DNA from: Roseinatronobacter monicus
GTDB lineage: Bacteria > Pseudomonadota > Alphaproteobacteria > Rhodobacterales > Rhodobacteraceae
DNA length: 64,000 bases
Direction of reading: 5' to 3'
Assembly: GCF_006716865.1 (NCBI RefSeq)
Contig: NZ_VFPT01000001.1
Coordinates: forward strand, 1,917,001-1,981,000
The notes below the pieces were generated by a model. That model ran no database searches and was not told where the DNA came from. It was given only the letters and a program-made list of their open reading frames with translations. Each line of letters begins with the position of its first letter. Position 1 is the stretch's first letter. Positions 34,089 through 42,764 of the stretch are shown piece by piece. A program made the translations under genes and the position numbers.

Positions 34089-36974
34089 TCAAGCGCGCAA
34101 GGACCACCATCCACTGCGCTTTTTCTCTGGCTTGGCAGGTTTTTCTTCTGCTTCCGCCGCCTCCTGAGCAGGCGTTTCCTCGGCCTCGGCCAAGTTCTCG
34201 ATGGGCGCGTCCTCTTGTGCGGATGCATCTGCATCTGCGGGCACGCTGGCTGGCGCATCGCGCGCGCGCTCCGGTTCGGGCGCTGGGTCTGGCTGTGCAG
34301 GTGCGCCCTCTGACGGAGTGACCTCAGGGGTTTGCGCGACCGGATCGGCGACCGGGACAGATACCTCAGCCGTTTGTGCGTCCGATTCGTCTGGCACAGT
34401 CTGCACGTTCTCGCTTTGGGCGGCAGGCTCTGGCTGCGCGGCAGGCTGTGGTGCAGCGCTTTCCGCAGCTTCCGGCGGGGTGGCCTTCGCCTCTTCGGCC
34501 TCAGCGGCGGCTGGCTTTTTCGGCGCAGCCTTGCGTCGGGTCCGCTTGGGCTTGGCGGGTGCGGCCTCTGCGTCTGGGGCCGCCGTCGCATCTGCGTCTG
34601 TGCTTGCAGCATCCGCCACGGTGCCCTCAGCTTCAACACTTGGTTGTGCTTCGGGCTTGGCCGCCGCGGCTTTCTTGGACCGGCTGCGGGGTGCGCGCTT
34701 GGGCTTGGCGGGTGCTGCGTCTTCCGGTGCCTCTAGGGCAGCGGCTTCGGGCGCTGGCGCGCTTGCAGCAACGGGCTGAACCTCGGCCTCGGCCTCAGGG
34801 CTATCGGCAGGTTGTGCCGTGTCGCTGGCCGCCTCTTGTGGCGTATCGTTGTCGCTGTCACCATTCTGACCGCCACCGCGCCGCCGCCTGCGCCGCCGCC
34901 GCTTCTTGCGCGGCTGGGTATCGGCTTCGGCAGCAGCTTCGACCTGCGGCTCTTCAATGGCCTGCTCTTCGACCAGATCCTCTTCTTCTTCCAGATCGGG
35001 CATCAGGGTCGTGCTGATCGAGACAACATCGGCCTGCGGGGCCGGAACGCGGGTCGCGGTCTTGAATTTATCAATGGCGAAATCGGGACTGATCATATGC
35101 GGATCGGCCTCTAGCCGGACCGCCATGCCGTAGCGTGCCTCGATCTGTGCCAGATGTTCGCGTTTGAAGTTGATGATGAAATTCACCACTGCGGCAGGCG
35201 CACGCACCAGAACTTCAAGCGAGCGGCCGCGTGTGCCCTCTTCCTCGATCTGGCGCAACACTGTCAGGCCCATACTGTCGTCAGACCGGATCAGACCCGT
35301 TCCATGACAATGCGGGCAAGGCTGTGTGGTGGCTTCCAACATGCCGGGGCGCAAACGCTGGCGCGACATTTCCAACAGCCCGAAGCCTGAAATACGGCCC
35401 ACCTGAATGCGGGCGCGGTCATGCTTCAGCTTGTCCTTAAGCAGTTTCTCGACCGACGCGTTATTCTTGCGCTCTTCCATGTCGATGAAGTCAATGACGA
35501 TCAGACCTGCCAGATCGCGCAGACGCAACTGGCGCGCAATCTCGGCGGCAGCTTCCATATTGGTCTTGAGCGCCGTCTCTTCGATGGAACCTTCGCGTGT
35601 GGCCCGGCCAGAGTTGATGTCGATGGCGACCAATGCCTCGGTAATGCCGATCACGATATAACCACCCGAAGGCAATTGCACAGTCGGGTTGAACATGGCC
35701 GCCAGATAGCTTTCGACCTGATAGCGCGCAAAAAGCGGCATCTGTTCTTGGTACAGCTTCACGTTTTTGGCGTGGGACAGCATGATCATCTTCATGAAGT
35801 CCTTGGCAACGCGGTAGCCCGCTTCCCCCTCAACCAGAACTTCGTCGATGTTCTTGTTGTACAGATCGCGGATGGTGCGCTTGATCAGGTCGCCTTCTTC
35901 ATAGATCGGGGTGGGTGCGATGGATTTCAGCGTCAGGTCGCGGATCTGTTCCCACAGGCGCAACAGATACTCGTAGTCGCGCTTGATCTCGGCCTTGGTG
36001 CGGTTCGCGCCTGCGGTCCGAATAATCAGCCCTGCCCCTTCGGGCACGGAAAATTCGCCTGCAATGGCCTTGAGCTTCTGGCGGTCCGCCGCGTTTGTGA
36101 TCTTGCGGCTGATCCCGCCCCCGCGCGCGGTGTTTGGCATCAGCACACAGTAGCGCCCGGCAAGGGACAGATATGTCGTCAGTGCCGCGCCCTTGTTGCC
36201 GCGTTCTTCCTTGACCACTTGCACCAGCATGATCTGGCGCACTTTGATGACTTCCTGAATCTTGTAGCGGCGCATGCGCGGCTTGCGGCGCGGGCGCACT
36301 TCTTCACTGGCGTCGCCATCAGAGACAGATTCGATCTGGTCATCAATTTCAGTGGCATGATCGGCTGCGCGATACGGCTCTTCCTGATCGGCCTCTGATG
36401 ACGAGACGTCCTCATCTTCAGTGGTCTCACTGTCGTCCGGTTGCGGTTGTGGTTTGGCGTCGCCAACCTCTGGCGTGGTGACGCCAAAATTTTCCGCGAT
36501 CAGGTCATCTTCTTCGCCCTCAGGCTCGACGATATCCATGCCCGAGACTGCGCGCTTCTCAACCTGATCGGGGGCTTGTACCTTTGCGGGCTTCGCCTCT
36601 GACTTGCGCCGGTTAGAGCTGCGCTGCACGCCCTTGCGGCCTTTGGGGGCCGCATCTGCGTTGTCGTCATCATCGCCATCAGCAGCTAGCGCGCGCTCTT
36701 CTTCCAGAAGGGCGGCACGATCCGCAGCAGGGATTTGGTAGTAATCGGGGTGGATTTCATTGAAAGCAAGGAAGCCGTGGCGATTTCCGCCATAATCTAC
36801 GAAAGCAGCCTGCAACGAGGGTTCGACCCGTGTTACTTTTGCAAGGTAGATATTGCCTGCAAGCTGTCGCCTGCTGGCGGTTTCGAAATCAAATTCCTCG
36901 ACCTTGGTTCCATCGACCACCACGACGCGGGTTTCCTCCGCGTGGGTGGCATCTATCAGCATTTTCTGAGCCAT
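34089..36974 (-). CDS. rne: Ribonuclease E/G family endoribonuclease
   Basis: This RNase E of about 961 residues cuts single-stranded mRNA and rRNA precursors and scaffolds the degradosome. The S1 domain begins at NIYLAKVTRVEPSLQAAFVD and is split by an acidic, low-complexity insertion (about residues 85-245), as is usual in alphaproteobacteria. The DNase I-like active site has ALVAIDINSGRAT and LIVIDFIDMEERKNN, and the zinc-link is CPHCHGTG. The C-terminal third is a disordered Ala/Pro/Glu-rich tail with basic patches (KKRRRRRRRRGGG) and ends KKRSGWWSLRA. The ATG at 36972-36974 starts the typical MAQKMLIDATH. It has a long gene-free leader. Confidence 0.96.
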   Translation of the reverse strand: MAQKMLIDATHAEETRVVVVDGTKVEEFDFETASRRQLAGNIYLAKVTRVEPSLQAAFVDYGGNRHGFLAFNEIHPDYYQIPAADRAALLEEERALAADGDDDDNADAAPKGRKGVQRSSNRRKSEAKPAKVQAPDQVEKRAVSGMDIVEPEGEEDDLIAENFGVTTPEVGDAKPQPQPDDSETTEDEDVSSSEADQEEPYRAADHATEIDDQIESVSDGDASEEVRPRRKPRMRRYKIQEVIKVRQIMLVQVVKEERGNKGAALTTYLSLAGRYCVLMPNTARGGGISRKITNAADRQKLKAIAGEFSVPEGAGLIIRTAGANRTKAEIKRDYEYLLRLWEQIRDLTLKSIAPTPIYEEGDLIKRTIRDLYNKNIDEVLVEGEAGYRVAKDFMKMIMLSHAKNVKLYQEQMPLFARYQVESYLAAMFNPTVQLPSGGYIVIGITEALVAIDINSGRATREGSIEETALKTNMEAAAEIARQLRLRDLAGLIVIDFIDMEERKNNASVEKLLKDKLKHDRARIQVGRISGFGLLEMSRQRLRPGMLEATTQPCPHCHGTGLIRSDDSMGLTVLRQIEEEGTRGRSLEVLVRAPAAVVNFIINFKREHLAQIEARYGMAVRLEADPHMISPDFAIDKFKTATRVPAPQADVVSISTTLMPDLEEEEDLVEEQAIEEPQVEAAAEADTQPRKKRRRRRRRRGGGQNGDSDNDTPQEAASDTAQPADSPEAEAEVQPVAASAPAPEAAALEAPEDAAPAKPKRAPRSRSKKAAAAKPEAQPSVEAEGTVADAASTDADATAAPDAEAAPAKPKRTRRKAAPKKPAAAEAEEAKATPPEAAESAAPQPAAQPEPAAQSENVQTVPDESDAQTAEVSVPVADPVAQTPEVTPSEGAPAQPDPAPEPERARDAPASVPADADASAQEDAPIENLAEAEETPAQEAAEAEEKPAKPEKKRSGWWSLRA

Positions 36975-37662
36975 GTATGTCCAATGCGCGCCAGCTTGCA
37001 TGCAGCGCGCCTGTCCTGTGCCGTTCGGCAAGGACAGTTGGCGCAACACATGCAGCGGCGTGACTTGTCTGTGCGGGTGACAGAAATGCTCGCTCTATAG
37101 CCGCAAGTGCGCCCACAAGGTCTGTCCTTGGCGGGGCGACGGGCAATATGCGTGCGACAGCTGTCATCGCGTTTCCTGTTTCGCCGCATGACTGCGGCTC
37201 GGTTCTTGTCTTGCCCGCGTGTCACTTCTGACAACACAGACGCCAAAGCCTTTCGGCCGATCCATCTGCATGAGGGCGATGCGGGAGACGACCAGCGCGC
37301 CAGTTTGCCCATGCAGCGAAATTCGCTCGGATCTGTCCTGCGGTTCAGGACACATCTTTACACCGCTACAATAGGGGGGAAAGGCAGGCAAACACAATGA
37401 AGATTTTGCCTTGCCCGCCACTTGTGATTGTTTTTCACGCCATGAGGCGTGCTTAGCGCCTGTTTTTCAAACCATTTTCACGGCGGGTTGCGCGAATATC
37501 CTGTGCCTGCTCATGGATCACCTCGATCAGCGCCCGCAATTCGGTGCAGGACCGGACATGTACGTGCGGCCTTTGTATCGCGCCCCGACACAACCAGCCG
37601 CGCAAAGGCCCATCCGTTCAAGGGCCGCCATCTTGTTTGGGGTCGACGGCGGCGCGCTCTGC
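36975..37662. other. Gene-free stretch between dctD and rne
   Basis: About 690 bases. It must hold the rne promoter and leader, but I found no convincing -35/-10 pair. A small hairpin AGGCG/CGCCT with a GTTTTT tail lies at 37445-37467 on the + strand. Open frames here are shadows without ribosome sites. Confidence 0.5.
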
Positions 37663-38994
37663 TTAGACATAATCCGATCTGACCAAGCCGTATTTCGCCA
37701 TTTTTTCGTTCAGCGTGCGGCGCGGCAGGCGCAGCTCTTCCATCACCAAAGTGATCGAGCCTTTGTGCCGGCGCATGGTGTTGTCGATCAGCATTCTCTC
37801 GAATGCCTCGACATGGTCTTTCAACGGCTTGCCTTCGGTCGTCATCATCTCGCCCGTGGCCTCGTTGTCGGCGATGATGAGAGACATCAGCCCCCCCTCC
37901 TCGCGGCGGCTTTGCAGCACGGCGCGCTCGGCGATATTGACCAACTGCCGGACATTTCCGGGCCATGGTGCCTGTAGCAACTGCGCGGCTTCTGGCATCG
38001 ACAATTCCGGCACGGCACAGCCATATTCATCGGCAAAGCGGTCCAGATATGTTGTGAACAGTGCCAAAATATCCTCACCGCGCATCCGCAGGGGCGGCAA
38101 GGTAATTTTATGCGCGGAAACCCGGTAATACAGATCAGGGCGCAAGGCATCCTCGATCGTCTGATCGGCGCGGTGGGTGTTGCAGACCGCGACAATCCGG
38201 GTTTCGGGCGGTGTGCCAAGATCATTGATCAGTCCTAGCAGCCGCGCCTGCATCGACTCTGACAAGCTTTCGACATCTTCCAGAACAAGCGTACCGCCAC
38301 GCCCCTCTTCAACCAAGGGCTTGCCCGCACCATCGTCACTGACGCCGAACAGGCGCGCGCTCAGCACATCATCCGACAGGCCCGCACAACTGATTGACAC
38401 CAGCTTGCGCGATGCGCGTGGCCCGACTGCGTGCAGCGCATGTGCCACAAGCGTCTTGCCGGTTCCGGTTTCGCCATCAATCAGAACATGGCCATCCGCC
38501 TGCCCGATATCAAGAATATCCTCACGCAAGCGCTGCATCACCTCGGACGCGCCAACAAGGCGGCGCATGATTGTCGTGCCATCGGACAATTCATTGCGCA
38601 AGGCGCGCGCTTCCAATGCAAGGCTGCGTTTCTTGACCGCCTTTTCAGCCAGCGCCATCATTTTTTCCGGGTTGAAAGGCTTTTCGAGGAAATCAAACGC
38701 GCCAAGGCGCATTGCCTCGACCGCGATGGGAACATCGCCGTGGCCGGTAATCATGATAACAGGAATAGTGCTGTCCAGCGCAACAAGCCGCTTCAACAAT
38801 CCCATCCCGTCCAGATTGGGCATGCGGATATCCGTGATAACAACGCCAGGGAAATCTGCGCCAATCGCGGCCAAAGCCTCCTGACCATCGGCATAGGTTT
38901 CGGTCGCAAATCCTGAAAGCGCTAACCACTGACTGATCGACTGGCGCATATCCTGCTCATCATCGACGATCGCCACACGCATCTGACGGCTCAT
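37663..38994 (-). CDS. dctD: DctD-like NtrC-family response regulator lacking the GAFTGA loop
   Basis: 443 residues: receiver domain (1-120; acidic pocket VDDEQDM, phospho-aspartate in ITDIRMPN, lysine in LEKPFNP), AAA+ domain (about 145-365; Walker A GETGTGKT) and a FIS-type HTH (about 400-443; GSITLVMEELRLPRRTLNEK). In the AAA+ domain the sigma-54 contact motif GAFTGA is absent: RLFG is followed by VSDDGAGKPLVEEG. The Walker B acids read TLVLEDVESL instead of the usual LDE. It therefore probably does not remodel sigma-54 holoenzyme. It is paired with the sensor kinase gene 81 bp upstream. DctB/DctD control C4-dicarboxylate uptake in relatives, but no dct transporter lies here. Confidence 0.85.
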   Translation of the reverse strand: MSRQMRVAIVDDEQDMRQSISQWLALSGFATETYADGQEALAAIGADFPGVVITDIRMPNLDGMGLLKRLVALDSTIPVIMITGHGDVPIAVEAMRLGAFDFLEKPFNPEKMMALAEKAVKKRSLALEARALRNELSDGTTIMRRLVGASEVMQRLREDILDIGQADGHVLIDGETGTGKTLVAHALHAVGPRASRKLVSISCAGLSDDVLSARLFGVSDDGAGKPLVEEGRGGTLVLEDVESLSESMQARLLGLINDLGTPPETRIVAVCNTHRADQTIEDALRPDLYYRVSAHKITLPPLRMRGEDILALFTTYLDRFADEYGCAVPELSMPEAAQLLQAPWPGNVRQLVNIAERAVLQSRREEGGLMSLIIADNEATGEMMTTEGKPLKDHVEAFERMLIDNTMRRHKGSITLVMEELRLPRRTLNEKMAKYGLVRSDYV

Positions 38995-39075
38995 GTTGGT
39001 CTTCCCTTATGTCGTGTTTGTCCCTGTTGAACCCGTTTGCGCCCGACACGCAAGATCGCATCAGGCACGTTGGCG

Positions 39076-40839
39076 TTACTCTGCCGCATCAAGTTGCACC
39101 CCTTCGCGGGGAAATTCCACCTCGAATACCGCGCCACCATCCGGGGCATTCAGGGCCGTCAGTCGCCCGCCGTGGTCGCTGACGATCCCTGATGAGATGG
39201 CCAGCCCCAGCCCGACACCCTTGCCCGCAGGTTTGGTGGTATAAAAAGGCTCAAACAGGCTATCAATGTTCTTGATGCCTTCGCCATTGTCGCGCACCGT
39301 CAGTTTTGCCGTTTCGCCCTGACTGATGATGATGTCGATCTGCGGGCTGTTCACGCCACAAGTTGCATCGACAGCATTGCGCACAAGATTCAGGATCACC
39401 TGCTCGACACGAACAGTATCCCCGCGGATCATCACGGGTTCGGGCGGTACTGTACGCACGACCAGAACGCGGCTGTCGCGCAACATCGGCTCCATCATGG
39501 TCAGCGCGTCGGCCAGACAGGTGCGCAGATCAATGGGGGCGAACGCCTCGCCGCCCTTGCGGGCAAAGGATTTCAGCGTGCGCGCAATCGCGCCCATCCG
39601 GTCGATCAGATCATCAATCCGCTGGAACGAGGCCAGCGCTTCTTCCGAGCGTTTGCTTTTCAGCAGCAGGCGCGCGCCCGCCAGATAGGTTTTCATCGCC
39701 GCCAGTGGCTGGTTCAACTCATGGCTGACCGAGGCGGACATCTCGCCCAGACTGGCCAGCTTGGACGATTGCGCCAAGGTCTGTTCGGCCACGGCCAGAT
39801 CCTTTTGCACCCGCACACGCGCCGCAATTTCGCGCTGAAGCCGCGCATTCAATCCGCGCAGTTCTTCCGATTCCTGTTGAAACAACGCCGATTGTGACCA
39901 AGCCCGGCGGCTGACAATGTAGAATACCAGCGCCAGCAACAGCGCAAACCCCGTCAACAACAGCGCAAGTGCGGCGTTGACGCTTTCGCGCACAGAATCG
40001 TAGCGGGTGAAACTGACCAGCCGCCAGCCGCGAAACGGCACTCTGACTTCGGATTGCAGCACAGCCTCGCCGCGCACAAAGGCATCAGGCGGGCTTTGTG
40101 CCCAATCGGCCGTGACACGCAGCGCGCGCGCAATCGCCGAGGGCGCATCGCGCAGGGCCAAGGCTTCTTCAAGGGACCGGCCACGCCAGCGCGGTTCCGT
40201 CGCAAGAATGACACGCCCGCTTGAATCCATCAGCGCGACCGCGTCGGCAAAGCCTGCCCAGCTTCGTTCAAACTTCGTCAGATCAGCGCCGACGATGACA
40301 ACGCCCACCACCTCAGAGCCTTGCCGGACAGAGCGCGCGAAGGAAAACCCGAAGCCGCCGCTGTCCAGTTCCTGCACCAGAAAAGCTGTGTCACTGGAGC
40401 GCCGCGCCTCGACGAACGCGGCCTCTGAGTTGCGGCTTTTGCCCAGTTGATTGCGATCTGTAGCGGCGACGACACGCCCCGCATTGTCCAGCAATTCGAT
40501 TGTGGCCGCGCCGATTTCAGATTGCAGGTCAATCAGACGCTGCGATGTGGTCGCAAAGCTGCCTTCGCGCAGTGCCGAAATCAGGTCCGGGTCACGCGCC
40601 AGAAGCAAGGGCACAACCGAATTGCGCTGCAACTCTGACTGGATATTGCCGGAGTACAAAACCAGCCGCAATTCGGCGCGGTTGCGCGTCGACTCGGTGA
40701 AACTTTCCGACAGAAACGCATTGAGAAACCACGTGCTGACAAGCGCCACCGCAACCAGCATCACAACGATTACGCGCCCCCACAGGGGGATGCCCAGAAT
40801 ACTGGTGCGGCGGTTGTCAAGATCGGGCGCGTTGACCAT
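39076..40839 (-). CDS. dctB: DctB-like sensor histidine kinase
   Basis: This 587-residue membrane kinase has a first membrane helix near residue 17-37 (IVVMLVAVALVSTWFLNAF), a periplasmic double-Cache-like sensor (about 40-275), a second helix (about 290-315), a coiled coil, the phosphoacceptor H-box MSASVSHELNQPLAAMKTYL and the ATPase boxes NLVRNAVDA, DNGEGI and KGVGLGLAIS. The layout matches DctB, which senses dicarboxylates. I start at the ATG at 40837-40839; the longer frame has no ribosome site. It is directly upstream of the dctD-like gene. Confidence 0.88.
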   Translation of the reverse strand: MVNAPDLDNRRTSILGIPLWGRVIVVMLVAVALVSTWFLNAFLSESFTESTRNRAELRLVLYSGNIQSELQRNSVVPLLLARDPDLISALREGSFATTSQRLIDLQSEIGAATIELLDNAGRVVAATDRNQLGKSRNSEAAFVEARRSSDTAFLVQELDSGGFGFSFARSVRQGSEVVGVVIVGADLTKFERSWAGFADAVALMDSSGRVILATEPRWRGRSLEEALALRDAPSAIARALRVTADWAQSPPDAFVRGEAVLQSEVRVPFRGWRLVSFTRYDSVRESVNAALALLLTGFALLLALVFYIVSRRAWSQSALFQQESEELRGLNARLQREIAARVRVQKDLAVAEQTLAQSSKLASLGEMSASVSHELNQPLAAMKTYLAGARLLLKSKRSEEALASFQRIDDLIDRMGAIARTLKSFARKGGEAFAPIDLRTCLADALTMMEPMLRDSRVLVVRTVPPEPVMIRGDTVRVEQVILNLVRNAVDATCGVNSPQIDIIISQGETAKLTVRDNGEGIKNIDSLFEPFYTTKPAGKGVGLGLAISSGIVSDHGGRLTALNAPDGGAVFEVEFPREGVQLDAAE

Positions 40840-40897
40840 AGCGTGAAGAATACGAGCTTTGCTACGCCCGCTCAAGCGCGGCGCGCGCGCGCCGCGA

Positions 40898-41566
40898 TCA
40901 GGCGGGCGCAAAAGCGCCTATCAGCCCATCAAACATGCGCCGCCCATCTGTGCCGCCATGTATCGGTGCAAAGGCGCGTTCGGGATGCGGCATCATTCCC
41001 AACACGCGCCGGTTGGCGGACACAATCCCGGCAATATCATCCACGGACCCATTGGGGTTGGCGGTGTAGCGAAAGGCAACGCGCCCCTCGCCCGTCAATT
41101 CGGCCAGTGTTTCTGCATCGGCAGTATAATTGCCATCATGATGCGCAATCGGAAGCACAATCTCGGAGCCGACGCCATACCCTGTGGTGAAGGGTGTATC
41201 CGCAGCTTCGACCCGCAACCCCACGGGTTTGCACACATATTTCAAATGGGCGTTGCGCAGCAATGCACCGGGCAAAAGACCCATTTCCAGCAACACCTGA
41301 AACCCGTTACAAATGCCCAGAACATGCCCGCCCTGTTCTGCAAACCGCGAAACGGCCTGCGCGATGGGGGACCGCGCCGCAATGGCACCGCAGCGCAGGT
41401 AATCACCAAAGCTGAAACCACCGGGCACACCGACAATATCAATCCCGTCAGGCAGGCTTGTGTCCTTGTGCCAGACGCGCGTTACGCTTGCGCCTGCCTG
41501 TTCGAATGCGACAGCAAGGTCGCGGTCACAATTTGATCCGGGAAAAGTGATGACAGCAGCTTTCAT
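40898..41566 (-). CDS. purQ: Phosphoribosylformylglycinamidine synthase, glutaminase subunit
   Basis: This 222-residue class I glutamine amidotransferase delivers ammonia to PurL in purine synthesis. The nucleophilic cysteine is in [14 protein letters not shown], and the histidine and glutamate are in [11 protein letters not shown] near the C-terminus. The N-terminus [15 protein letters not shown] is typical. purS and purL are not in the window, so the gene stands apart here. It lies 58 bp upstream of dctB on the same strand. Confidence 0.96.
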   Translation of the reverse strand: MKAAVITFPGSNCDRDLAVAFEQAGASVTRVWHKDTSLPDGIDIVGVPGGFSFGDYLRCGAIAARSPIAQAVSRFAEQGGHVLGICNGFQVLLEMGLLPGALLRNAHLKYVCKPVGLRVEAADTPFTTGYGVGSEIVLPIAHHDGNYTADAETLAELTGEGRVAFRYTANPNGSVDDIAGIVSANRRVLGMMPHPERAFAPIHGGTDGRRMFDGLIGAFAPA

Positions 41567-41656
41567 CGCGCAAGGCTCCGTCTGGGCTGGATTCTGGACT
41601 GGTTTATCTGTCCTCTAGCGTGATTGCACGTCCGGCGCAAAGAGAAAGCAGCGCGC

Positions 41657-42694
41657 TCAGGCGTGGAAATCCGCAATCACGGCCACGCCGGGCGGCATCG
41701 GGCCATTAAAGGCCGCAAGTTCGGCGCCGGCCTGTGACAGGCCCACTTCACGCCCGATCATCGGCGTGAAATCAACCAACCCGCCTGCGATCATACCCAA
41801 AAGCGACGGGTATTTATGCGCAGGCATCCCGCGCGTGCCGTACAGCGCAAGGTTTTTCTGATACACAGCGCCCATGTCGATTTCCATGCGCACTGCCTTG
41901 CCCGCAGGCATGCCCACCTGCACATGGCGCCCCAAAGGCCGCAAGCACTGAAGCGACGCATTCGTGGTTTGGGCAATGCCCAACGCCTCGACCGAGACAT
42001 GCGCGCCGCCGCCTGTCAGATCGCGTATCGCCTGCGCCACATCGCCGTCGCGCGCATCAAGCGCCGCCTCTGCGCCCAAGGCGCGGGCATGGTCCAGCTT
42101 CTCCGGCACGATGTCGACCACAACCACGCGCGCGCCCAAGGCACGGCCCAGAATCAGCGTGGCCAGCCCGATGCCACCCGTGCCATGCACCGCCAGCCAT
42201 TCACCGGGGCGCAAGGCCGCGCGGTCGGTCAGCGCGTGAAAGGCCGTTGTCACGCGGCACCCCAGACCCGCCGCCAGAACTGGCGACATATTGCCCGGCA
42301 AGCGCGCAAGGTTATGGGCATGTGGCACGCCGATATATTCGGCAAAGGCACCCGGCTCGATAAAGCCCGGCAGGCGCTGGTCAGGGCAGGTATTCGACAC
42401 ACCAGACCGGCAGGCGGGGCAAGACCCACACGCCAGAATGAACGGCGCAATCACCTTGTCGCCCACGGCCCAGCCACTGCGCGGTCCGGCCTCGACCACT
42501 TCGCCGCAATATTCATGGCCCGGAATCTGGCCCGGTTTCACGCGTGGATGTGACCCCACCCAGCCATGCCAGTCAGACCGGCAAATCCCGCAGGCAAGTG
42601 TGCGCAAAACGACACCGTCTTCTTCGCAGACAGGGTCCGCGACGGTTTCGATGCTCAGATCCTTGCTGTATTCGCGTAAGACGGCTGCGCGCAT
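41657..42694 (-). CDS. Zinc-dependent alcohol dehydrogenase (MDR family)
   Basis: 345 residues. The catalytic zinc ligands are in CGICRSDWHGW and GHEYCGEV, the structural zinc cysteines in CGSCPACRSGVSNTC, and the NAD Rossmann motif is VHGTGGIGLATLILGRALGA. I start at the ATG at 42692-42694 with GGGAGAGCACTC upstream. It follows the aldehyde dehydrogenase and deoC genes on the same strand (70 bp after the first), suggesting one catabolic operon. The exact alcohol is unknown; acetaldehyde/ethanol or a sugar-derived alcohol is possible. Confidence 0.88.
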   Translation of the reverse strand: MRAAVLREYSKDLSIETVADPVCEEDGVVLRTLACGICRSDWHGWVGSHPRVKPGQIPGHEYCGEVVEAGPRSGWAVGDKVIAPFILACGSCPACRSGVSNTCPDQRLPGFIEPGAFAEYIGVPHAHNLARLPGNMSPVLAAGLGCRVTTAFHALTDRAALRPGEWLAVHGTGGIGLATLILGRALGARVVVVDIVPEKLDHARALGAEAALDARDGDVAQAIRDLTGGGAHVSVEALGIAQTTNASLQCLRPLGRHVQVGMPAGKAVRMEIDMGAVYQKNLALYGTRGMPAHKYPSLLGMIAGGLVDFTPMIGREVGLSQAGAELAAFNGPMPPGVAVIADFHA

Positions 42695-42764
42695 GAGTGC
42701 TCTCCCAAATTCCTGCCCTAGCCGCAAGCTGCCCGCAAAGGCAGGCAGCGTCAACTGCCCACAC

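Noticed and set aside
37411..37977. 188-codon + strand frame between dctD and rne
   Set aside because: It overlaps the conserved C-terminus of dctD on the other strand and has no recognisable domain or ribosome site.
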